Below are positions 1 through 5,034 of a DNA stretch of 7,011 nt, in pieces. This DNA comes from Lachnospiraceae bacterium (lineage in GTDB: Bacteria; Bacillota; Clostridia; Lachnospirales; Lachnospiraceae), in the NCBI GenBank assembly GCA_009774375.1, contig VSNO01000197.1:1-7011 (forward strand). The letters are read 5' to 3'. Below the pieces are notes generated by a model that worked only from the letters and a program-made list of their open reading frames with translations, was not told the origin of the DNA and made no database searches. The position numbers were made by a program, and so were the translations under genes. Position 1 is the first letter of the stretch. Each line of letters starts with the position of its first letter.

Positions 1-479
1 TCCAAGAATGTTACTATGCCTCCGCCCAAATACTGTATCTCTTTAATTTTATCCCATGCAAGTTTCAGAAGTTCTGCCCCCGTGATTTCTGTTCCGCCAC
101 TCTCCGAGAAGTTTTTCCCAAGTTGTGCAATCAGATATGCCGACATGGTATAGGTATCCGATTTTTCATCCAACTCACTGATTCGCAACAACTTTCTTTT
201 CATGGTATTGCTCACTGTTTCACCCCTTACCGTCAATGGTTTTAATGCAAGTGTAAAATATCCAAGTAATCTGACGTCCTCTGCTGAAACTACAAGATAT
301 GTAACAGACTGGTTCTTTTTTGTAAACTCTATTGCACTGCGTTTCAAAAATTTTTCAACATCATGATTTATTGGACATGAAAAATCGGAGAGGAGCTGAT
401 TTAATTCTGCCTCTCCGACCTCACCATCCTGCAAATACTCACGAATGTTGAAAACGGTATAATTCTCTATATTAATCAC
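1..479 (-). CDS. GNAT-like acetyltransferase, probable toxin-type partner (3' end outside window)
   Basis: Translating the minus strand from a GTG at 477-479 gives an open frame of 159 codons to the left edge, so the C-terminus is missing. The start reads VINIENYTVFNIREYL. Recognisable blocks follow: an AIEFTKK segment, a strand pair TYLVVS and LGYFTLALKPL, and later AYLIAQLGKNF, ELLKLAWDKI and a terminal GGGIVTFL. The core beta strands, the QLGKNF-type segment and the GG-hydrophobic strand fit the GNAT fold of a Firmicutes family I recall at about 180-200 aa, usually paired with a small upstream protein. GTG is the probable start because AAGGAAG lies 7 nt before it (487-493) and there is no early ATG. 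The gene overlaps the stop of the upstream small gene by 8 bases (GTGATTAA), which implies translational coupling. A toxin role, in the manner of TacT-like acetyltransferases, is inferred from the arrangement. The acetyl acceptor is unknown. Confidence 0.72.
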   Translation of the reverse strand, partial: MINIENYTVFNIREYLQDGEVGEAELNQLLSDFSCPINHDVEKFLKRSAIEFTKKNQSVTYLVVSAEDVRLLGYFTLALKPLTVRGETVSNTMKRKLLRISELDEKSDTYTMSAYLIAQLGKNFSESGGTEITGAELLKLAWDKIKEIQYLGGGIVTFL

Positions 480-657
480 CCGCTTTCTTCCTTCTTTCCA
501 AAAATTTTTTAATCGCTTCCGTTCCATGCAGCTCTGTCACCGATACTCTGATTGGCGGTGTATCACTATTGGCGGACGCTTCAATCGCATTTGCAAAGAT
601 CTCAGCCTGCCGGTCACCAGAAACCACAAAATTTTTGGTTATACTTGAAGTTGCCAT
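472..657 (-). CDS. Small 61-aa protein, putative antitoxin-like partner of the GNAT gene
   Basis: The product is 61 aa and begins MATSSITKNFVVSGD. It has a short beta-like start, a probable helix around residues 15-30 (RQAEIFANAIEAS), a proline-containing linker, and a basic helical end with KKFLERRKK. The ATG at 655-657 is chosen because a full AAGGAGGTG (664-672) lies 8 nt upstream. The in-frame ATG at 688-690 would put this Shine-Dalgarno inside the coding region. Small proteins of this shape (MATSSI start, SGD-QAE-FA-AIEAS block, basic C-terminus) are, from memory, common immediately upstream of GNAT genes in Firmicutes. Its stop overlaps the GNAT start by 8 bases, so the two are made together. 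An antitoxin or chaperone-like role is an inference from size, order and coupling. No classic RHH or HTH motif is visible. Confidence 0.75.
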   Translation of the reverse strand: MATSSITKNFVVSGDRQAEIFANAIEASANSDTPPIRVSVTELHGTEAIKKFLERRKKAGD

Positions 658-663
658 ATTTAA

Positions 664-672
664 CACCTCCTT
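664..672 (-). promoter_or_regulatory. Ribosome binding site of the 61-aa gene
   Basis: On the minus strand AAGGAGGTG precedes the ATG at 655-657. The AGGAGG core leaves 8 nt to the start. It settles the start of this gene against the longer frame starting at 690. Confidence 0.8.
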
Positions 673-713
673 CTTTAGTATGACTGACAATTTGTATATT
701 ATGCTTCACTTAT

Positions 714-742
714 ATTTTATTCGTTCTTTAGACTTTATGCAA
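714..742 (-). promoter_or_regulatory. SigA-type promoter of the small protein/GNAT pair
   Basis: The minus strand reads TTGCAT (737-742), a 17-nt spacer, then TAAAAT (714-719). This is a good match to the -35/-10 consensus with optimal spacing. Transcription would start near 707, giving a leader of about 50 nt that carries the strong Shine-Dalgarno at 664-672. No convincing operator dyad overlaps it. Confidence 0.65.
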
Positions 743-900
743 CCCTTTTGAAGAAAAATTAAATATATCTCTCGTGTCAAAAACATAAATATTTCATCTT
801 CAGACACCAAAACAGATCTCCATTTGATAATCCTTTTGTAATGCATCCCTTGCTAGAGCGTGTTTGAAAATTCATTCCCATCATCTGCATAACGACAGGC

Positions 901-933
901 AAAAAGCTATGCCTTCGGAAGAAAGGCGTTTTT
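901..933. terminator. Terminator-like hairpin with flanking A and T runs
   Basis: GCCTT (911-915) pairs with AAGGC (923-927) around a 7-nt loop. AAAAA (901-905) on one side and TTTTT (929-933) on the other extend the pairing. Read rightward it resembles a weak intrinsic terminator. Read leftward the T run is five bases away, which is poorer. No gene ends next to it on either strand, so if functional it may insulate the divergent transcripts or belong to a decayed element. Confidence 0.3.
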
Positions 934-995
934 ATTCCATACATCAGCTGCATTACCCGCAATTCCATAAAACAGCCAGTTATACACATTCCTAC

Positions 996-1015
996 AAATC
1001 CAAACTTTTGGATTT
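996..1015. repeat. Perfect 9-2-9 inverted repeat
   Basis: AAATCCAAA (996-1004) and its exact reverse complement TTTGGATTT (1007-1015) are separated by CT. This is a compact dyad that could be a dimer-binding operator. It is too AT-rich to be a strong terminator. It lies about 165 bp upstream of the blaI start. Confidence 0.6.
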
Positions 1016-1036
1016 TACCACGAATGCCGACTACTA

Positions 1037-1054
1037 CGGCAGGCGAAGCTGCCG
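1037..1054. repeat. GC-rich stem-loop
   Basis: CGGCAG (1037-1042) and CTGCCG (1049-1054) form a perfect 6-bp stem around the 6-nt loop GCGAAG. No T run follows on either strand, so it is not a standard terminator. It stands out from the AT-rich surroundings. Confidence 0.5.
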
Positions 1055-1088
1055 GAACTGGACAGAAAAACACAAAGATAAAAAAGTC

Positions 1089-1132
1089 AACAAACATTAA
1101 TAAATTTCGGAACAAACATTAACAAAAATCGA
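1089..1132 (+). promoter_or_regulatory. 22-bp tandem direct repeat, candidate BlaI-type operator
   Basis: Two adjacent 22-bp units (1089-1110 and 1111-1132) agree at 18 of 22 positions. The first 12 bases, AACAAACATTAA, are identical. A 22-bp period places both copies on about the same face of the helix, two turns apart. They end about 50 bp before the blaI ATG, where an autoregulatory operator would be expected. Known BlaI/MecI operators are TACA/TGTA dyads, and these repeats do not match that pattern, so the link is inferred from position. A further ATCG-N9-CGAT dyad (1128-1144) abuts the second copy. Confidence 0.4.
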
Positions 1133-1147
1133 ACTTTGTCCGATATA
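1119..1147 (+). promoter_or_regulatory. Possible promoter of blaI
   Basis: TTAACA (1119-1124, one mismatch to the -35 consensus), a 17-nt spacer and a weak -10 GATATA (1142-1147) would start transcription near 1154. This overlaps the second 22-bp repeat and the ATCG/CGAT dyad, so a repressor bound there would block it. The -10 is poor, so the call is tentative. Confidence 0.3.
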
Positions 1148-1180
1148 CATAGAAATATAATAAAAAGGGGGCTAAACAGA

Positions 1181-1588
1181 ATGGAAAGAGAAACTACGCC
1201 CAGTCAGAGTGAATGGCTGATTATGGAGGTGTTTTGGGCGAATGATACGCCTACCATGACCGCAAAGGAAGTTATCAAGAAAATGCAGGGCAGGTCAGAT
1301 ATGTCGCCTAGAATGGTGCGTGTCCTGCTGAACCGTTTGTGGCAGAAAGGCGTTTTAAGCTATACCGTAGATGAGCATGATTTAAGGGTCTATCACTATA
1401 CCGCCCGTAAATCAAAAGAGGAATGTCAAAGGGAGAAAAGCCGGAAATTTGTAGAGAGCTATTTTGAGGGCAGCCAGAAGAACGCAATGGCGGCTCTGTT
1501 GCAGAGTGCAAAGCTAACGGAAGAACAACTTCAAGAATTGGAAGAAATCTTGGAGAAATGCAAAGACAAGGATCATGACAAAGAATGA
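1181..1588 (+). CDS. blaI: BlaI/MecI/CopY-family transcriptional repressor
   Basis: The 135-aa product is close to the usual 120-140 aa of BlaI/MecI repressors. The N-terminal winged helix (about residues 5-75) shows the family pattern: PSQSEWLIMEVFWAN for helix 1, MTAKEVIKKMQ for helix 2, and MSPRMVRVLLNRLWQKGVL as recognition helix plus linker. The wing follows (YTVDEHDLRVYHYT). The C-terminal part (about 80-130) is helical and matches the dimerisation and proteolysis region, with LTEEQLQELEEILEK near the end. The start at 1181 is preferred over the in-frame ATG at 1136 because AGGGGG (1166-1171) lies 9 nt upstream and the protein then begins where the family does. Such repressors dimerise on DNA and are inactivated by a BlaR1-type membrane sensor protease. 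Here the following frame overlaps the stop (ATGA at 1585) but seems truncated, so induction may be lost. The regulated target cannot be read from the window. Confidence 0.88.
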   Translation: MERETTPSQSEWLIMEVFWANDTPTMTAKEVIKKMQGRSDMSPRMVRVLLNRLWQKGVLSYTVDEHDLRVYHYTARKSKEECQREKSRKFVESYFEGSQKNAMAALLQSAKLTEEQLQELEEILEKCKDKDHDKE

Positions 1589-1836
1589 CGGTACAGGAAA
1601 TTTGGAATAGCGGGATCAGTTTTTTGAACCTATGTGCTGTTTATTATGTCATACAGCTGGTCCAGCAGCCGAATCCACAGCCACAACACGAGGGATTTTT
1701 CGGGGATCTTTGCCAGATTTTTCTTCCAGTGCGTAGTAATAATGACGCCGCAAAATTGGCAGAATCCCCGCCCTCTCTATCAAGGGTATCAACGAAAGCC
1801 AGCACAACGGAATCCGTCACTTTCTTAGAGCAAGCA
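1585..1836 (+). pseudogene. Probable truncated start of a BlaR1-like (M56) sensor gene, then unexplained sequence
   Basis: The ATG at 1585 overlaps the blaI stop by four bases, as is typical for the second gene of blaI-blaR1 pairs. The first 25 residues include a hydrophobic stretch, ISFLNLCAVYYVIQL, compatible with the first membrane helix of an M56 protein. After about position 1660 the frame becomes QPNPQPQ followed by low-hydrophobicity sequence with no membrane segment and no HExxH zinc motif. The frame stays open to 2064, but beyond 1837 it is only the antisense of the convergent GH39 gene. A complete BlaR1 is several hundred residues long. I infer a deletion or rearrangement that removed most of the gene. 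It could instead be an unrelated short ORF. Confidence 0.4.
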
Positions 1837-3441
1837 TTATACACTATCCGATATCCGCACCAGCCACACATCATTCACCGAGAGCGCTCCCGAAAAGACG
1901 ATCCTGCCCTGCTCGAACGCAAAGTCCAGCGCCTCCTCCCGCACTGCGGAGTCCTGCCTGATCTGCTCAACCTGCCAGGGCATCGCCGGGACAGGCGCTT
2001 TCATCTGCTGCCATACAGCGAGCGGATTGCCGTGCGTCTCATCGATCTTCTTCACTGTGACTGATGCAGGCCTTCTGTCCGCTTTGACCTCGACCGTCAC
2101 GTGCGCGGCGGGCAGGTCAAGCTGTCTCATCTTCTGGCGGAACAGCAGGATCCACAAGCTTCCCTCTCCATATTCTGCATCCGCAAATGCCGCCGTGCCG
2201 ATCTCCTGATCCGTGGCATCTTCACCGAGCAGGAGGCGGTATCCGCCGACTTCCCGCAGCATGCGGAATGCATGGTATACCGGCTTCGGGATGCCGTGGC
2301 TGGTGAGCAGCCCGAAACCGCCGTGAAATTCTTCCTGAAAATGATGAAACTCCTCAAACAGGTCACTGAAACACCAGACACTCGAGGCGTCTATGGACAG
2401 CTCTGTGTCCAGCGCCGCTTTCACATCATAGGCGGCCGTCTTTCGCGTGTCGTTGGTCGCTGCCGCAAAGATGGCGTTGGCATTCCATTCTGTATAAAAA
2501 AGCGGAAGACTGCCGGATCGCTTCACCAGCGCAGCCGCTGCCGCCGCATTTTTGCGAAAGCTGTCGTCCGGCAGCTCCACAAGCTCCGACTGGTCTCTCA
2601 TGATCTGCCGGAAGCCTTCCAGGATCGTACCCTGCGCGGGATCCGTCAGAATGTCCGTCCGCCGGATCAGATCCAGATCCATCTTCTCATTTTCCGCCTC
2701 CGGGTCGGTCCCGCCCTCCACGCCGCAGATGGGATCCCCCGCATACTGGTGCGTCGAGACAAAATCCAGCGGCACCTGATTTTTCGTGCAGTACTCCAGA
2801 AAACTCCCAAGCCATCTGCTGCCCGAAGTCGCCGGACCGCCGACGCGCAGACGGCTGTCCACCGACTTGACAGCGCGCGCCGTCACCTCGTAGAGCCGGT
2901 AGTATTCCGCCTTTGTCCCGTCAAAAAACACGCCGAGATCCGGTTCATTCCACACCTCAAAATACCAGCTGGCAACCTCGTCGATCCCATAACGCGCCGT
3001 CAGGTACCGGACAAACGCCCGGACAAAATCCTGCCATTTCTCATCATCTGCAGGCGGCGTGATGTTCGGCCGGTAGTAGAGTCCGCTCCTCGTCGTCCCG
3101 CACGCCAGAAGCCGCGGCATGAAGGACATCTCCACAAAAGGACGCATCCCGCACGCCAGCACATTGTCGTACACGGCGCCGATCTTCTCAAAATTATACT
3201 CCACGAACCGCTCCGCCCCCTTTGCAGGAAGAATATCCGCAAGACTTCTCACTACGTCCATATCGTCGTCAAAAATACCGTGGAACCGGACATAGCTGAA
3301 TCCAAGTTCCTCCCTGACTTTTTGTAACAATGCCATATAATCGCTCCGCAGTGCCAGCGCTGCGTGCCCGCTTCCCACACAGAACTGCCAGTGCCTGTGA
3401 AACGGGCGTCTGACTGCATGACTGTCTATCTCGATCCTCAT
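1837..3441 (-). CDS. GH39-family glycosidase (beta-xylosidase-like), cytoplasmic
   Basis: The 534-aa product carries GH39 hallmarks. YVRFHGIFDDDM (about 50-61) matches the early barrel motif, and FEVWNEPDL (161-169) contains the acid/base Glu166. FVSTHQYAGDP (228-237) is a substrate-loop motif, and LFYTEWN (314-320) contains the nucleophile Glu318. CFSDLFEE and FHGGFGLLTSHGIPKPVYHAF close the barrel, and a C-terminal beta-sandwich occupies about 415-534. The two catalytic Glu are 152 residues apart, against 117 in Thermoanaerobacterium saccharolyticum XynB (E160/E277). The extra length lies at about 238-300, a charged segment. No signal peptide or membrane segment is present, so it would act on imported xylo-oligosaccharides or related glycosides. 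The start is set by AGGGAG (3447-3452) 5 nt upstream. It is the last gene of the kinase-regulator operon, 12 bases after the regulator stop. Family is firm; substrate (xyloside or another glycoside) is inferred. Confidence 0.88.
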   Translation of the reverse strand: MRIEIDSHAVRRPFHRHWQFCVGSGHAALALRSDYMALLQKVREELGFSYVRFHGIFDDDMDVVRSLADILPAKGAERFVEYNFEKIGAVYDNVLACGMRPFVEMSFMPRLLACGTTRSGLYYRPNITPPADDEKWQDFVRAFVRYLTARYGIDEVASWYFEVWNEPDLGVFFDGTKAEYYRLYEVTARAVKSVDSRLRVGGPATSGSRWLGSFLEYCTKNQVPLDFVSTHQYAGDPICGVEGGTDPEAENEKMDLDLIRRTDILTDPAQGTILEGFRQIMRDQSELVELPDDSFRKNAAAAAALVKRSGSLPLFYTEWNANAIFAAATNDTRKTAAYDVKAALDTELSIDASSVWCFSDLFEEFHHFQEEFHGGFGLLTSHGIPKPVYHAFRMLREVGGYRLLLGEDATDQEIGTAAFADAEYGEGSLWILLFRQKMRQLDLPAAHVTVEVKADRRPASVTVKKIDETHGNPLAVWQQMKAPVPAMPWQVEQIRQDSAVREEALDFAFEQGRIVFSGALSVNDVWLVRISDSV

Positions 3442-3453
3442 CTGATCTCCCTC

Positions 3454-5034
3454 TCATCCTTTCTGATCTTCATTGTTCCTGATCTGTTCCCTGTATTCCA
3501 TGGGGGACATGCCCACAGTATCCCGGAATACTTTTGAAAAATATGAAAAATTGCTGTATCCCGTCTGGAGCGCCACGCTCTTGACCGACATGTCACTCCG
3601 AAGCAGGCTTTTTGCCTTTTCCACCCGCTTTTCCAGCATGTACTGCGCAAGCGAACGCCCCGTCTCCTTCTTGAACAGGCGCGAGAAATAATCCGGGCTG
3701 ATATAGACGATATCCACCAGGTCGTTGCGCGTGATATCTTCACAGTAATGAGCATCCACATATTTCAGGACCGTCTCCATGATGGATGCCGGCTGATCGA
3801 GCTGTCTTTTGTACCAGAAGACCTGATCGAGCATGAAGTCACAGTACAGGCACATGTCCTGCAGGGAATTGCACGCCCTCTGGTAAAGAGTCTCCGCTTG
3901 TTTTCCCGCAAAGAGTTTGTGCGCCTGGATCCCGCATCCGCGCAGATAGGAATAGAACATCTGCGTCACGTCCTGCCGGAACGCCTGTACACCCTGCCAC
4001 GAGAACGCATCCGCACCCCTGCGCTCCACACAGCTGTGGATGGCAAGCCGCAGCTGCTCCGGCTGTTCTTCTTTTAACAGGCTTTCCCACAGTGAGATAT
4101 CGGACGTCACATAGACATAGCCCGATGGCTTGTGCTCCTCAAACCGCACTACTTTTCCCGGCACTTCAAGGATGTTCTCCATCATCTCCCGCAGTTCCAG
4201 AAACTGCTTTTGCAACGCTGGCTCCCTGCAGATCGCGCCGACTGCACAGATCGCGTCAAAATGGATCTTATCAGAACAGACTCTTTTCACCTGTTCCATC
4301 ATCTCCTCCAACGCCCCGATATCCGGCGCGGCGTCAGCGCGGAAACGGCAGACCATAAACCACAGTCCCTGCGGGGTGCAGAATACGCTCTCCACCTGAA
4401 AGCAGTCTGTGTCGAGCAGTTCAAACAGAACATTTTTCAACACATACTCAAACATGTCCACACCCCAGAGCCGCTCCACCGCAGACAGCGACGACGCCTT
4501 TAACGCGGCAAGCGCAAAGAGATCCTCCTCGCCGTAACCAAAGCGGTTCAGCAGCTTCTCACCCTGCGGCATGCTTCCCAGAAAGCGCATCTGCCAGAAA
4601 TGATCCTTCGCCTCCTTGCCCGTGTCCAGCCAGTAGCGCATAGCCTGTTCGCCCTGCTGCTCCCTGCGCACCCGGTCCATGGCGCACCGCACCGCCCGGC
4701 ACAGCGCCTCCTCCTCAACCGGCTTCAGCAGATACTCCAGGCTGTTCAGATGGATCGCCTGCCTGGCATATGAAAAATCCGCATAGTTTGTCAGAAAAAT
4801 GCACTGCACGCTCAGCGCCTGCTCCCGCACCCACGCGAGCAGATCAAGCCCGGAACCGCCCGGCATCTCGATATCACAGAGCAGGATCTGCACCGACACA
4901 GTCCGCAGCGCCTTCTGCGCGTCCGCGATACCTGTAGCGATGTAGATCTTCTCGATCTCGGGAACGCTGCGCTCCAGCAGCCCCTTCACCTCCTGCAAGA
5001 CCAGGTTGTCGTCATCTGTCAGTAAAATATTCAT
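3454..5034 (-). CDS. YesN-like response regulator with AraC-type DNA-binding domain
   Basis: The 526-aa product has an N-terminal receiver domain (about 1-120). It shows the acidic cluster TDDDN at 6-10, phospho-acceptor Asp54 in LLCDIEMPGGSG, Thr82 in FLTNY, and Lys104 in YLLKPV. A long middle region (about 125-420) has no motif I recognise and corresponds to the linker/sensory part of YesN-type regulators. The last roughly 105 residues hold two AraC helix-turn-helix units: ITRNDLVDIVYISPDYFSRLFKKETG, then VKSVALQTGYSNFSYFSKVFRDTVGMSP. The start MNILLTDDDN at 5032-5034 is chosen because it begins at the receiver, has GAGAGG (5040-5045) 5 nt upstream, and overlaps the kinase stop by ATGA, implying coupled translation. 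The frame extends 81 codons further upstream, but that part is antisense-like shadow of the kinase C-terminus. It probably activates glycoside-utilisation genes, including the adjacent GH39 gene and perhaps transporters outside the window. Confidence 0.92.
   Translation of the reverse strand: MNILLTDDDNLVLQEVKGLLERSVPEIEKIYIATGIADAQKALRTVSVQILLCDIEMPGGSGLDLLAWVREQALSVQCIFLTNYADFSYARQAIHLNSLEYLLKPVEEEALCRAVRCAMDRVRREQQGEQAMRYWLDTGKEAKDHFWQMRFLGSMPQGEKLLNRFGYGEEDLFALAALKASSLSAVERLWGVDMFEYVLKNVLFELLDTDCFQVESVFCTPQGLWFMVCRFRADAAPDIGALEEMMEQVKRVCSDKIHFDAICAVGAICREPALQKQFLELREMMENILEVPGKVVRFEEHKPSGYVYVTSDISLWESLLKEEQPEQLRLAIHSCVERRGADAFSWQGVQAFRQDVTQMFYSYLRGCGIQAHKLFAGKQAETLYQRACNSLQDMCLYCDFMLDQVFWYKRQLDQPASIMETVLKYVDAHYCEDITRNDLVDIVYISPDYFSRLFKKETGRSLAQYMLEKRVEKAKSLLRSDMSVKSVALQTGYSNFSYFSKVFRDTVGMSPMEYREQIRNNEDQKG

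Larger units (their letters stand above)
743..1088. other. Non-coding AT-rich spacer, possible remnant of a dispersed repeat
   Basis: Neither strand holds a convincing gene here. The open frames on the plus strand (864-1100) and minus strand (777-1115) lack ribosome binding sites and their products show no family motifs. The stretch does hold three structures: a hairpin at 901-933, a 9-2-9 palindrome at 996-1015 and a 6-bp GC-rich stem-loop at 1037-1054. The phrase GAGCGTGTTTGAAAATT near 856 and the text after it look to me like dispersed Lachnospiraceae repeats or insertion sequence flanks. That is recollection and cannot be shown from one copy. Confidence 0.4.

Noticed and set aside
864..1100. 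Plus-strand 78-codon ORF in the spacer
   Set aside because: No ribosome binding site, and a composition of His/Lys/Tyr without any domain. It spans the hairpin, the palindrome and the GC-rich stem-loop.
777..1115. Minus-strand 112-codon ORF in the spacer
   Set aside because: No Shine-Dalgarno at its ATG and Cys/Met/Phe-rich without a recognisable fold. It is more likely a translation of non-coding repeat-like sequence.
1156..1161. Perfect TATAAT before blaI as a -10 box
   Set aside because: Transcription would start about 12 nt before the ATG, at or inside the Shine-Dalgarno, and no -35 lies at a suitable distance.
1136..1180. Longer start of the BlaI-like protein at 1136
   Set aside because: The extra 15 residues would be encoded by the promoter and RBS region. 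The ATG at 1181 has AGGGGG 9 nt upstream and matches the family N-terminus.
2101..3327. Plus-strand open frame of 408 codons opposite the GH39 gene
   Set aside because: It is very Arg-rich with no domain, and the minus frame shows both GH39 catalytic motifs.
3438..3761. Minus-strand 107-codon ORF overlapping the AraC domain
   Set aside because: It is out of frame with the response regulator, whose helix-turn-helix motifs occupy the same bases.
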